This document shows, piece after piece, positions 14,501 to 29,500 of a DNA stretch of 64,000 nucleotides. The notes under the pieces are model-generated. The model was not told where the DNA came from. It saw only the letters and a program-made list of their open reading frames with translations, and made no database searches. The stretch's first letter is position 1. Every line of letters starts with the position of its first letter. Position numbers and translations under genes: made by a program. Source of the stretch: Acanthaster planci (Eukaryota > Echinodermata > Asteroidea > Valvatida > Acanthasteridae); NCBI RefSeq assembly GCF_001949145.1, contig NW_019091370.1:1266520-1330519 (forward strand), written 5' to 3'.

Positions 14501-17500
14501 TTAATAAATGATATTGGCTATTGACAACCAGCGGTGTGACCATGCCCTAGGGACGGTTTGCAATTGGTCAACTACAAGTAGATGGTCCAAAGCGTCCATT
14601 GATTGGTCGAAGTGTGGTTAACTATAATCATTGCTCGAACATTACCCAGGAGTTTGAAATCTCACACATGGCACAAATTTGACAGCAAATTGCCTAATCA
14701 TCCCTGTTTTGAAACGCTGTTTTCGACTGATCTTCCTGAAATCAAATTTATGTATTTTAGTCACGTATTGGACTTGCTGTCAAAGTAAGTCACTCGAAAT
14801 TACTCAGTCTCAAAACTTGTGTACATGTGTACTGTACATGTTCGTGCTTATAAGTAACATGGCTCCGATGTACAGAACCCTGAGTGAAGCTCAAGGTCTC
14901 AGGACTTGATCGTAGGTCCACCGAATTGTATACTCATTTCAATTTGTGGATTGTTTTCGAGATACTTGAGTCAACAGACCAGGTAGAGCGGGCTGTTTGT
15001 GATCCTTGGATTTATGGGAGCATTTCTGTGGTATCCCACACAAGGTCCAACGCAGAGGCTGATAGACACTTGAATTGAACTGTCACTCGGAGTGGCTTTA
15101 CGGCTGCCAAATACCTATGAGCCTCAGCAGATGCCGGCCCACACAATTGCTGGCACGAAAATCCCAAACCTTCATGCCACTGCCAAGCCAGTGAGACCAA
15201 CATATTGAAGTTGCTGTGTAAGTTTTTAGTGTCATGGCGCTAAATCGGGGGATAATCTTGCCTAAAGCCCGCTTTTCAATTCCTAAGAACGGTTCCAGTC
15301 ACAAACATACTCGCTTCATTCAGGGCACCGGCGTGAGGAGAAGAACACAAGTAATGTACATTACCGAGTTCTAACCGCTGGCTTTGTTAGAAATGTTTCA
15401 GCAGATTTTTCCTTTCAAAAATCCCGTGATGGATTTGCACGACCGACTCCTGTGGCTTTGAAGTCTGTGTTTAGACACTGGCTCAATAATTGGTTATTTT
15501 GGCTGGGTTTGTGCCGTCCATGTCCTTGTACAGTTCGTTTGCTCAGTTGGGCTCTGACAATGAAAAATTGGTCCGCAGTCTCACCCTGCTGTAGATATTC
15601 ATGCAGTGAAATTGGCCCACTCAGGGACAATTATCCAGGTTGGTTGAATTTTGAAAAGCAACCGTTGGTAATAAGTTGGTGCAGGTCCTACGACGACATT
15701 GTAATACCTTTCATGTTGTCGTGGTGTTGGGCCTTGAATTCAAGAGAACAGGCTTTGGAGATACTGTTTTGTGCAGAGATTCATTACAAAAGACACAAAA
15801 AGGCAAGTTTCTGCAATGAGGCTTCTTTTCTGTAATTTACCAGTGAAAAGTCCAAGCAGTATTAACCCTAACTCCCCAGAGTGATTTACTGGGAACCATA
15901 CCCATTCACACAAATTCCAACACCATATGGTAAACTGTGCACAAAAACTGTTGGACTCTGTTTATTTTGGGTATGCCTGAACCCATGTTAAAGCACAAGC
16001 AGTTTAGGGGTACAGTACCCAGCGCCACAAATTCACACACTTTACCGGCATTCAGTTCTGTGTGGTTAGGGAAGGTTAGTGTAAATGTCAAGTATAGGCC
16101 CAATGTGTCAATAATCACAGGATCTGTGTATGTGCCGGGCTCATTTTTTCGTTCTCAGCACCTGTTTTAAGCCATGCATTATGTATGCACATGTTATGAG
16201 TAGGTCTGTAAATCTGTGGATTTGTCAACATGTACATGTATGTAACCCCTGCCTCCACCTTCACAAATGTTGTAAAATAAACACAGAGCTGCCTGAGTGA
16301 AAGATGATGTACATGTATGGACCAAAGGCTTGTGGACGTGAGACCCCAAGCAGCGATAATTAAGGCTCACTTCAAAACACCTCTAACCTTCTGGGTTGAG
16401 CTCTGAAGTGACTCATCCAAGGGTAATGTTTGGCCAGTTTCTTTCCAGGATTAACTCATTAAACCAGTCTTCTTGTTGATTCTTGTCTTTAATCTCTCTA
16501 CTATCGCTGAGATCTAAGGGAGCTGCTCCTTGGGCCAGATCGAAACCACACTCATGAATCATCAGAGGGGCTTTAAAATGTTTCTGTTTAAGTAAAGACC
16601 AGGAACAAATAAACTCAGCTATTAAAGCCACAAACAGGTAGTTTGTCTATTGAAACATCGATTCCCTCTTGAACTTATCCCAAGTTTCCCTGTCAGTCCA
16701 ATCTCCAGCAAATTAATTTGGGCAAATTGAACCTGGCGCGATGCTTCATGTTTAGCCTCGTTTTTGTCAGAGACACCTGTTCTGTTACTCCGATGTAAAC
16801 ATACTCGCAGCAAACATGGAAACTAAGAAATTACAGTTTCAAGTACCCATTGGCCTGTCAGTACGCAGCACACACAACGTATGCATGGTTTTCTGTGCGT
16901 GACCTCTCTTTGCATATTTAATGAGCACGAAGAGGGTAAGGAATTCAATGGATTTCTCATCTTTTACTCATGGCACCGGGTACCTTGTAACTAGACACTG
17001 TACATACATGTACAAATAGAATTCAGAGTACATGCGATAAGGTATTAAGTACACATTGAGTCTTTCTCTTTTTATTCTATGAAGTAATATCCTTGCAATT
17101 TTATTCATTGGTTTAAAACTCGGGAAAAAAACTGAGCAGTTTGTGTTCAATATTTCCCTGAATATGCTCGAACATCAAAACAAATGCTTTCCGCATGAGA
17201 TATACAAAACTGTGTGTTCCTGAAGGTTCTTTCCATCAAAAAAATTGTAATCTTTGTGTCTTTATGCGGCCATTGGAATTCTTGATACTGTGTATTTTTT
17301 CAAGAATCCAACAGATTCTGCAGGTCATTGGCCAATATTCATGTAGCAAAATGGTGATTAGTTTTTCTCCATGTTACACGATACTAAAGCACAGATGGGT
17401 ATTGCCCGAACAAAACGTAACCGGCGCCAGCTAACAAAGTACCAGTTGAAGTGAACGTAATTTGCAGCTGCCAAGGGCAGAGCCCTTTTGTGAGAGTTAT

Positions 17501-20500
17501 TCCTGAAAGAAAAGAGCATGTCCCCTCAACATGTGCTGTTTGGTCGATTATGCAGAAAGAGTGCAGAGAGCAGCCGCATTTGTCTGAAGTGGCGAGCGAT
17601 AAAAATGCTCGGTTCCCATCACAAAGGATGAACATTTGAAGTATGTCAGAATTCTTGCATTTTTCATTCACTGAACTTTTGACAGATGGTGTAACATCCC
17701 CTTGGTATTGTCTTACTGTCTGAAATTAGTCCATTTTAAACAGTGGATCAGTTCTCAATCTTAAAATGGGCCTGACAAGCGCAAGAATTTTCAAGTCCCC
17801 TAATTAACCCCCCTCCCAAATTAGGGCCTTTTCTTTTAGTGATTTTGGAAAGCAAAATGAATTTGAGCCCACACATGGCATAGGTCATTGTCACTGAAGA
17901 ATAACACACACATGCACACCGGTAGCAGTACCAGCATCTTTGTGAACTGAAGTCATTACTCGGGTCATGACTCAGGAATAAAGTGTTACGTAACTCACTC
18001 AGTCGTTGTTTCCGTGCGTTGATCTTTTCAAGACCGGCTTAGCTCAATTAAATCACACAAGACTCGACTTACACAAGTACAGTACTCTAATTGACTTAAT
18101 TTGCATATCCCACCCTGTTCCAATTTCATTATGAACTTCGTGCTCTGTAATTTTTTGTCCCCAGATAAGTTTTAAGTTTGTGGTGTCATTTTAATGAATT
18201 GAATGGTTTTGAAGTACCTTTAATTTTTAAAGTGTACTTGAAGTACATATTTATCGTTTTTATTTCCTTAATGGTATGTATACCCTGCACGTGTTTTGGT
18301 TTTCCAAAGCGTGTCGCGGGTTATTTGAACATTTTTTCATTTTTAATGGAAAATGATTCAGAAAAGTAGATGTGTATTTATAATCCAGGCAATTATAGGC
18401 CTGCGTATTTTACTCAACACCTGTGTTGAGCTGTGCTAAGGAACAAAGATGGCTGACTCATTATCTCTGACACACTTCTCTCCAAGGACTTCTGGGAAGC
18501 ATCTATTGGCAGATGACCTTCTTTACAGTTTTGTGCACATTTCGTCGAACTGACAGAAGGTGGTGACAGTCAACCTGTCCCTGTCACATTCCCCGAGATG
18601 GGACAAAGGCATTTTTTGTTCGCGTCTGACACTTTCACTTTGTGGAGCAGGAAGTGGATTCTTTGCCGGCCTTTGAGTTTGTGCCTCTCCCACAATGGCG
18701 GAGTCGGCCACTTTGTGGATAGAAAAAAAAAGCACATCACACAGAGAGAACCAGGAGATAAATTTCCCTTTATCGCCCAGTGCGTGGGTTCCCACTGCGG
18801 AGCCATTTAATATGCATATGCCTGCAGGATGATAAGTGGAATTGCTATCGGAATGAAGCCGTTTGCCCTCTGTCCCAAGATGTCATTCTTGTGTTGTGGA
18901 GTGCGTATTGTTGCTCACACAATGCCAGCAAAACCGCACACTGCCAGGATGGATGGTGCATGCACAAAACGTGGTCAGAGAGCAGTCCATTAGAAGTGGC
19001 ATAAAAGTGAGCACAAGGTGTACATGTACATTGTATGCACTTGCATATGTACTGGTACATGTACATACGTGTACATCATACCAGGACAGTTGGCTGTTAA
19101 TGTGTGCACTGAATCAATATTTTGATAGCTTCCAAACTGCAGCAAAACAGTTTGTTAAGCTCTTGATAAATTCTCCGCGTATATATCCTCTCCTGTAGAA
19201 TGTTTCTCTCCAGCAACTGACATTTGTGGTCGGCAGTTTTCGGGATGTTGTCTTTGAAAACAAAGTGGATCAAGGAAACTCAGTTTAATTTACACTGTGG
19301 GCCAGGTACTTGCTGCTGTTATAGACTAGAACTAGGAAGGGAATGTTCTGTTAAATTTTTCAGGCTTTTCCATACTGCCAGAAATAGCTGGCTTTTCCAT
19401 TCTGCCAGAAATAGCTGGTGGGAATCCTTTAAACGGACACAGGATTCCTTCAGAAAATTGTTTCCACAATGTGGAAGGTATGAACAAAGTTGCCTTTTAA
19501 TAAACGCAGCGTTTCCATAGAATTTCTAAACAGGTGAATTCATGTTACAAGTTTCCAGTTTACGTGTCGGGCAAATATTGATCCCTCGTGTCTGCCTGTT
19601 CTAACACGGTGCCTTCATAATATGAAGTCTTCCTCTCTCAAGTAATGGTGGCCGCCTCTTTAAACTACATGCACCATTGGTTCCCCGCCGGGATGGAGAC
19701 TAAAATGTCAACATTTCCTTTCATCGGAACAGCCAGTCCTTGCCGTCGCTCGGCAGCATGGATGTGTCACTCGTGAAACATTCAGTGTTCACCAAAGACC
19801 TGTTTGCAGACACACTGTCTATCTTCCTGGTGTACCCCTACGTTTTGCCCAAATAGAGCATCGCAGAGAAGAGTGCAAATTTGTGGGCAGGGTCAAGCGA
19901 GGGTGTACCTGATGACAATCATGACATGTAATGAAAGTCAGAGGGATTGTTGTACATGTACATTATAGTGTCTCCTTGTCCTGAAATTTGTAGGAGGTAT
20001 TAATGATGATCGCATTTGAAATTGGAATTTTCCCCCGCAGCCGCCCCAACCTTTTTCATGCTCCGCCCCTACCTCTTTCATGCTTTGCCCCTTGTTTGCA
20101 CTGGAGGGATGTCAATTAACTACGATTCTAATGCAAGCAAACTCGCAATATTCGTCAGACAAAATACAGTAATGAATGTCTAAGCAGCTTTAAAAAAATG
20201 AGCAAAGTTAAATTTGCTAATCACTTGAAATGTAGACAATTGTATACCAGATGAAACCAAGGTTTCCATGACGAAACCGTGTCTCTCCAATAGAGACAGG
20301 CTTGATATACTGTGAAATCTTTCATTGCCTTTATTCCAGGGGAGAAAGTCGAGTCAAGAATATTGTCTAAATGTTAAGGTTCACAGGTGGGTGTACGTGC
20401 CCAGGGTTTGGGATGGGAAGAGAATCTAGATTAATCGCTCGGTTCTTCTCACTTTGACCTTATTAGACTAGACATTTCCAATTTTGCGGTGCTGTCAGAG

Positions 20501-23500
20501 CTGTCACTGCCCAAAGACAGGTCCACATTTGACGCATTCAGGGCAAAGTCGGATGGCATAACCTGGTCCCCAGTCTATTCTCGCCCAGTCTGCAGCAGGT
20601 ACATGTAGGTATTAGATACTATGTATGCCATTTGTGGCAGGAACCAGTGTTGGGTAAGAAAAAATGAGAACTCGGAGACCCTTTCGCTTTTCTGTCCAAA
20701 ATACAAAGGCCGCTCCCTCAGAGAGTCTCGGCAGTAGCTCTCAGTGTCACCATAGAGATGTTATTCAGGCCGGCCGTGGTGAACTACATTGTACCGGAGC
20801 ATGCCTGAATCCCCATGTGACCAGGCTGACATTCACCATCTACATGTACCATACATCCATCTGGTTATGGGAATTCCATTGTCCCACTCGTGTTGTTGAT
20901 CAATTCTAGCCATACAGCTTCACTGAAAAGTCTAACACATACATTGCCTTGACGACAAATCACAATGCACCTTTTATACAGCTGGTCCAAACTTTGAACT
21001 GTATGGTCGATGTACATGTATTGCCCTCGACCACAGAGATTGAAGAACCAAAAGACAACCATTCGAGCAGGGTTCCATTTCCGAACCATACCCATCCCAG
21101 AGTCTTTTTGGAATATACTTCCGGTTTGGCATTACATCTCTTTAAAGTGCAAAGACTGCCACAACTTACTTAGTCTCTTTCAAGTCTATGTACATGTATG
21201 CATTCAGCCATAAAGTAATTGCTTCAGTGTTTAGCCGCATGGTAATGATGCCATGTCCACCAAGACAAAACCAAAAAAGCGACAAATGTACACATGCACA
21301 TGTACCTTTAAAAATGGCACCTGAAATGATCGAACCTCGTCCCCAATACCACCCCTGTCTCCGCATACCGTGAATTCAAAACCCACAGTCGCAGCAAATA
21401 CACAAGGTGACTACATGTAATATGACATCATGAATGTTTAAAAAAAAAATCATCACATTCCCGGGAACCCAGTTATGATTTAATGAAGCCACATTGGCGG
21501 CAGCTGTGACCGTGGGAGCGATACCGACATGGGTTCAACCAGAAAGAAGGCCAGACGGTGGGATACCGGTGATTGCGTGGTATTCACCGGTTCAGTGCCG
21601 GGCCAGGGGACAAAGCCGGTTCACTATTACATTGCCAGACTGATAACCCAGTCCATAGAAAAACAGCGGACTTGTACTTTTCCCAGTTTAAAGATGTCAG
21701 GCGGAATTCAGATTGAAGAGTTAAGCTTAAAATATCCTTACTTCCTTAGCGTCATGAACCAAGATCAGGTTTCCCACAGTCATGAAAAAGCCTGGATAAA
21801 AGGTTGTTCTGAAGATCATAGAAGTCATGTGAAATTAAGAAAAATAGATTGTTGTGGAATCATGGAAGTTATGTGAAATTGGGGAAAATAGCATGTTCTG
21901 AAATCCTGTTATGAGAGTTCTAGAAAAGTCTTTGAAATCAAGATCACGCAAGGGCTATTTTTGATGTACCACTTTGATGTGATAACAGAATGATAAATCT
22001 ACAGGTTATCCATGTCAGTCTGAATTAGTGGCCATGGCAGTCCTCCGGTTCACAATACCAAGGCACGTTTCTCTGCAAAGTGGTGCTGATATCATGGAAA
22101 CCTTCATATTCTAGTCACGGAGTTTGGTTTCTGATTTCTGTTTAACCCCCAAGATTCACTCTTAAAAATTTTTTTAAAATGTAGGTCTGCTGTCTGTAAC
22201 TAAACTGAAGTTGTTTCTAGTTTGCTGTGAAATTTATAAAGACCTTAAAGTTTGTTGAAACTTGAATTCATTGAAATAAATTCATTTGTGACAAGGAAAC
22301 CTCCTTGTAAAACTGCCCAGATCTCACGCCTCATAGCCCAAGTAATAAAAGAACAGACAAACAACAAACAAATGTTGTGGCTTGTCAACCTTGCATTCCA
22401 GCACCATCCCCTTTGAACCAAGTGATTGCCCGGGATGCGATCAAGCAGCCTTGTGTACGTGACCGCTTGTTTCCTAATAGAGTATCCCGAGAGCTGAGGG
22501 GTGTTTTCAGAATAACTGCTGTTCCAGAACATGTCAATATTCCTCCTTCACACTTCAGAAAAGAACGATCCATGTTTGAAAAGCTAAGCTTCCACATCGC
22601 TTGGTGCTGGTATTTTTAGAAGACAACAGAAAATGCCAAGAATACTTTAAATTCAAGATACATGTCTTAGTATTAACAATTACCTGTCATCTTCCCGGTC
22701 AATTGGTCATACCGCCTTCATGGTTGCACATGTATAAATTTTAAAAAGCAAGAAGTTTTCAAATTTAATTCTTGCAATTCACTTGACAGTACACATCTGA
22801 AAACTGTCACATTTGAAATAGGCACCTTACAGACCCCTCTGCGATGAAAGCCAGATACGACAGAAAACACATATTCATATTTCTTCATGGTATTCACGCT
22901 TTGACTGTCTCTCTCTTTGCAGCCATTTTTTCTTTTTTTCCACGGACATTTTTTCCACGGACTCTTTAAACTGACAGCTGAGTCCTTCCAGCACAGAATC
23001 ACAATCTGACCTTCCCATGAAAATGATTTGGCAGAGATTCCAAGCATAGTCTGCGAAGTTTGCCTGCCTTACTCATCGTCGGTAAGCTGCTCCGCGAGGG
23101 GCCGGACCAAAACTCGTCCGGGTTTATCTCGACTCCAAAGATGCTTTCAGCAGTATCGGATTACTCCAGCCAGCTGTGATGCATTGTGGGGCCTGGACCC
23201 AGGCTGGCTGGCTTTAAAAAAAAACTCAAGATGCCAAACGTAGATTTGCTACATTTCCTTTTTTTATTCTTGGCTGTTTAATGCATGCACATTATTGGAA
23301 ATCCAATAGTTTTTATGGTGGATCAGTTTGCCTGTATTACTTCCTAGTGGTATTGTGTTTACATGACTGCTTAGCTGGGTAACTCTACACTTTGCCTACC
23401 TGCCATAGTTTTCTTGCTCTTCGTTGATGTACACGTATGTTCAAATGTGCTGATTACAGGGCATGATGGCGTAGATTGGTCAAGGTATTAATGATGGGAT

Positions 23501-26500
23501 TGTGCCCATTCTAATGAAAACGCAAAGTAACAATTCACACCAGCCTGGTTCACATTTGGTTGTTCACCCTCTCATGCCCCGACTGGTCAGACAAGATCTT
23601 TAATTTTACATAGTCCAGTCTCATCTTACAGTTTTTCTTAAGGAAATTTTGTTGCAAGAGAAAATGAGACGAGGGACTACCTGTACCTGTATGTATGTGG
23701 CATGGCACAGGGTTCTGTGTAGGCCCTGTGTGTTGTTGGGTCTGCATTTCAGTGAAGCTACAGGAACATATACTGTATGTCTAATTTTTCAAGCCCAACC
23801 GGCCTGCCCAAATAAATCAAGACATCATAAACATGCATGAACCTGTCCTGAGTGTCCTCACATCCACACCAAAACAAGTCTCAAGAATGTGGGATTTTTA
23901 TCACCCTATTTTGTTGGGAAGGGTGCAATGCAATTATCACCAGACTGGTAGATATGACAGGGCCCCATGGTGGGGCCTCCTGTCATTGAGGGTTCAGAGT
24001 GCTGTGACTGACAGGTGAAAGGCACAATGCTCTGATCTTCCCCCCCCCCCACCTCTCATGGGAGGTTCCGGGAGCAGGGGTCTGCCACTCAGGCTCTAAT
24101 GCTCTAGCTGTATGCTCTAACTGTGGTGTTACGGGCCAGCAGAAGGTTCCTGGAAAGCTCTTTAGGAAAACTGGGTTCCAAGACCCAAGTGTGTACCGGG
24201 GTACAAAACGAGGCCAGCTTTGGTGTGTTTTTTAAGCTGGTGAGTCTGGGTGTAATTCTTGGTGTACAGTCGGTGCTGAATTGCGGCCCAGGTTTGAAAG
24301 TTCAAGGTGGCATGTCTTTTTTTTTTTTAACAATCAGGTTTCTTGTACCAAGGGAGTTGTCTCTGGTGGCCCATCCAGTCATGACGTTAATATCAATTTT
24401 GACACATCTAATGAAATCTTCAGGGAGCAGACTTGAGTTTTGAGAGCAGAGCTGTTTCATTTTCAGGTTCTGTTTGAGACCCGGTGGTCAAAGTGGATCA
24501 CAGTTGGACCAACCTGGACTTAGTGAAACTAAATCAGGGCTTCGGGGCTCTAACCACCCGCCGGACATCTGGGCTTAAAAGTTTTATCAAGTGACTCAGA
24601 TTCCACTCGCAGTTTCCAAGACCAGTCTGATGGTCTTGATTTTTTTTCCTTCCACTGACATTTTCTTATTGATCTCAGTTGTTCAAGTACACAAGAAGCT
24701 GCTAGAGGTTAGCCCTAATATCTACAGTTACACATGTACGTATGTTTGTACATCTAGGCAATTGGTAATTTCATTAGATGAGAAATAGGTCAAAACATTC
24801 TTGAATTACCAATTCCACCTTGTTGCAGGTAGTATACTTGTGCTGTGTTGAATGGATGAAAAACAAACAGCACATAGGCATATCCATCGAAATTTCTGTG
24901 ATGGACCCCAAAAACGTGTCTCGTCTCTGTCAAAAGATTCACCAGAAGCTGGCTTTTGGTAGAATTTGTAGGATTCTGTCAGATGAGGGTTAAAAGATGA
25001 TGTTAGCATGCTCCCAATAGAGGAAGTCCTTGCAGGTTCTTCTGTTCATCTAGATCCATGGTTATTTCATGTATTAGTTTGCTGGCGTACATGTAGTTAG
25101 AGGGCCTTGGGAACTAGGTCTAGATTTCACGAGCCAGTCTGGCCCATTTTCTCTAAAGCCCTAGACTTAGGTTGTGGCGTGTCATTTCTGGCGAGTCTGA
25201 TCCGCACTCGGCCCAGTCCTTAGCTCCCCCACCTAGAGGGGCCTTACACAACCACGCCAGTCATCCCTCACCCGCTACCTGCTGTCAGTGGCCTTCTCAA
25301 GTGGCACAACAATGCAGGTATTCATGTCTGACATCACAAAAGATCCAGGGATCCCCTGGGCTGCAAGGGTCCATCAGCTCTCACTGTCTGGAAATTAGCC
25401 AGTGGACTGTCAGGAATCAAGGGAAGTCACCGTCCAGTTGTTTGGATCGAGAGCAAGTGGAAGAGTCATCTTTGGGAGAAGAGGGCTGATTGAGTTTCAA
25501 AGAAACTTTCCGTTGGAACAGTTTGGATTGTGGAGTGATATTTAACTAGTGTTGTAGCGTACCTGCATATACGTGTACATATACTGTAGTCTTTTCCCAC
25601 TAGACAAATCTCGGGGTTGACGCAGGGTTGAAAACTGGTGACAATTCACACTTGAACATTTTCAATCAGGTGTCAACCCTGCTGTCAACCCCAGATTGTT
25701 TTCAACCACAGTTGAAGTCAACCCTGCTCCTGACCGGGGTTGAGAATTTCTCACCTGGGTTGAAAATGTTTCGTGCTCATTTCCGGGTTGAACTCAACCC
25801 GATAAGCACGGTTCGCACGAAACAAGTGTAAAACAACACCGGTTGAACGTGGGGTTGAAAAATCCAATTCTCAACCCAGGGCGGTCATGAGTTTGCCCAG
25901 GGTTGAGTTCAGCCTGGTTTGAGAGGCTACGGTGTAAAAAGGGCCTTCTGATCAGTAGAAGCTCACTCCAAATTTTACAAGAATGAGGCAAATTTGATAT
26001 ATGATACACATCTACACATGCACTATATATATGCAGCGAATGTCATCGTGCATGCTCTTAAAGTTCAGTCGGTGATATCGCAAAGTTTTCTTTGCTTTTG
26101 CTCCGGCATAAATCAACCCATGCATTCCTGTTGTTGTGCCCCCCTCCATGACAGACGACCAATGTTTCTTTTCAAAAGCCATGTTCCCTCACCAATTCTG
26201 ACAGATCTGTTCTAACCAGGTACAATTCCTGATAGGGGAAGACTTGTCCCAGCAGACTCTATTGGGGGGGCATCATTATCAGTCACCTGCCTCCATACAT
26301 ATGGACAGTAAATAACCTGTCCCTCAAGCGTAACTTCATAAATCAGAGCAAAAGCATGAGGCCTTCATATGAACGGGGACAAAACTTACAACTGAGGTGT
26401 AAGCCTCTCACGTACAGGTACATGTATGGCCTAATACAAAATACTGGTATACAGGTCCATTACTGAAGCCCAGTCCAGTCAATTTGGAAGGTTAGTAAGG

Positions 26501-29500
26501 CATGTTTAGTCTTACTTGTATCTGAAATCTACAGGTTGCATACAACATACAAACCCTTTCTCTCAAGTTCATTTGTGCATAAGGCCAAACAAAGAAATAG
26601 CTGTTTCCGGTTACCAGATCCAACCTAGCTAATCACGCGGAACCTGTATCTTTTTATTCTACAAATCAATAAAATATAAAAACTTATGGTGCCATTTGAC
26701 CCTAATTTTTGGGGCCTTAAAGATTTAGAGTAAAAAAAATATTTTACCCAACCAACCACCCTAATTTCTTTTTCAGTGTAATAGGAAATACAACCAATTT
26801 TTTGTTTGGCCTAAGTAAATTAAGAACTGCACCTGCATTGTACAATGTACTTATACATGTACATGTATGTAGCGCACTATTCACACAAGCCACACATGGT
26901 TCAAACCATGATCGTTAGAACTACTGGAGTAAATTGAACAATAAATTATTGTCAAAACAAAAATACACATATAAACTCTGTGTGTGTGTTTTTTTTCATG
27001 TCTAAGGGTTCCAGTTGGCAAATTTTTAATATTTATAGTCAAAGTTTGTAAATATTCACCATTTGGCACAGCAGGTGACCGGCTGCAGGCCCCTGGCGTT
27101 GTTTGCCGGACATTCTAATAATCAGAAGGTATGTAGGTTGATATTAGAATCTTGGTAGGAGGTTGGATGCAAGGGAGTGGGAGAAAGCCTTCAGAGAAGT
27201 ATATCGGAAGATGCCAGTCATCTTACAGTTTGTCGCACGCTCAAGCGGTAAATACGGAAATGGAGCAGGCGAAGAGGTTTCACCTCACCCTAGGAGAGTG
27301 GATGCGGGGGCGCCAGGCTACAGCTGTGCTCACAGTGCATAGAGGAAGACGGGGTGAAGACCATCTGGGATTGGCTGACCCGTGGATGATTTATCCAAGC
27401 AACTGTGATTATGATGTTACTCGCGACCTAGAAGTCTTTGGGAAGGACGTTAAGGATTACAGAGGAAATAAGAACAGATGTTTTGTGTTTTCTTACGCAC
27501 CCTTTCTCTTCAAGGTACATGAATCAATCATCAGAATGTTGTTGAGTCTATCCACTGTCCTTTATTTTTGGGGGGTCCCTTTTTTAGATATTTATTTCAG
27601 GGATGACAAATTGTTGCAGTAAACCGTCCAGAAAGTACCTGTAAATATCAAAAATTTCAGCTACTGGTAAAAGGAAATTTTGCCCCATGTACAACCACAT
27701 GTATCTTGCCTATGCCTTCAAAAACTCACAGAGAGAGAGGAGAGGAGGCACAGCGGAAGCAAGGCACTCCGAGTGCCGCTTCTAATTAGGCCATGATGAA
27801 TATTCATGGTCCCTCATGGGCGACCTGGTTGCTAGGGCTGGTACACCTTGTTGCTATCGTGGGCAGCAGGTACATGTATATGTAGGGCCCTTCAAAGCCT
27901 TCACCTTTTCACTGGCTCCAGGGCATACGGGGTTCATGCCTGGCTTTCATTGAGAACACTTGATATGACAATGCTGACATATGTCACCTTTTGTGGAAAA
28001 TCCTTTTTTACAAAGTTCACCTTCTTTTGAATTGAAAACAAGGGTGTCCTTCAAAAACTTTGTCTGAAAGGTTGTTATTAAAACTCTGCCCACATGTACA
28101 CGTAACTTGTACAAGCCCATGCGCATGTATCCTGCCCACTGTTATAAAAATCAAATGTACATGTGCGTGTACATGTACAGATTGAACTTAAAATCTTTTT
28201 TCTTTTCTTTTTTTTATCATGCCAGCCTGGAGGATTTTCTATCAAGATGAATCAATATTTTTTATGTGTTGTTTGGTTGGATTTAACCTCTCCCAGTCAG
28301 GACTGCATATTCTTAGCCAGGTACAGCTGCCAAGGCATAAATCACACAGAAGTAGAAGCTAAGTTATGGTAGAAGGCCTGACTTGGGACTTGTACTTGGG
28401 GACAGCCAGAAGGCCAAGTATGGCAGCCATAATTAGGGGAATAAATTTAGCCAATAGGAAGGCAAGACAACACATGTTCTTTCCATCCATCTCCCAGATC
28501 TAACAGTGTTATTTATTTGGATCGTTTTTCCTATGACAACTTTTTTGTGTTTATTTTTAAGATGATATTAAATTGATTGGGATTTTGTCTTTGCAGCACA
28601 AATGTTGATATTTTTGTTGGGGGGCGGGGCTGAAGTAGGTATGTTATGACTGTTCATAACGCTTTCGAAATTGTGTCCTGTAAACTGAGGTTGTGTGAAA
28701 TGTACCTGTACCCTGTCCCCTACTCCCCACCGCCCGGGGCCGTATCCTGCTAAATTCAATTCCCATTCCAGCCCTATCCCACCTCCTCCCAAGGTATCTT
28801 TGATGAGAAAAAGTGAAAACACGAACATTTGTACTGAAATGCAGCTGTGCTGCTCAAAACTGTACAAATTAAGTGCGATAAACATAACTGTCAATCAAAT
28901 TATAACAATGTGTACACGTAACAGACAACAGATTCCAGAGATTTAGTTGTCCCAAACTATCATTGGTTCCATTTCATCTACCCTGGTAGAAAGAAACTCA
29001 TTTGGGCCTCCCAAACAAAACAAGGACGAACAAGTCCAGAATAAACAAATGAAGAGTCCAGTCTTGGCTCTTATGTAGTGCAGGTTCATGATTACCTGGT
29101 AATCCATCAGTGTGACCTCACATCTGGCCTTGGGGGTCACCTGGCTATTTTTATCCACACCTCAGCTGGTCTGACAGTTGCTCCTTATGCCCAAGTCCTT
29201 CTTTGGGAGATGCTCATTCAACTGCCTGGACAGCTAGAGTGTAACTTCAAAGAAATGTGCAGTTGATATCTACACCTGGGGAGCAAAAGCCACGGTCCGA
29301 AAACAGTGGCAAACGCTGGCGAGGAGCTCACCAACCAAAGCGGAGGAGAGTAGGCAGGAAGGCTACAAGAAGACGAAGCGCATAAGGCACTCCCTTCCTG
29401 ACCATACTGACTTCGTCCGCATCGCACGTGGACGCTGCTGCCGCTCCAGTGCGGGTCTTGCAGCAAGCAAGCAAGCAAAAGTCATCATCGATACCGACCG

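Noticed and set aside
27152-27622. 156-codon + strand frame in intron 3
   Set aside because: Starts at TTG, no recognisable domain, no splice context, composition like the surrounding intron; probably chance.
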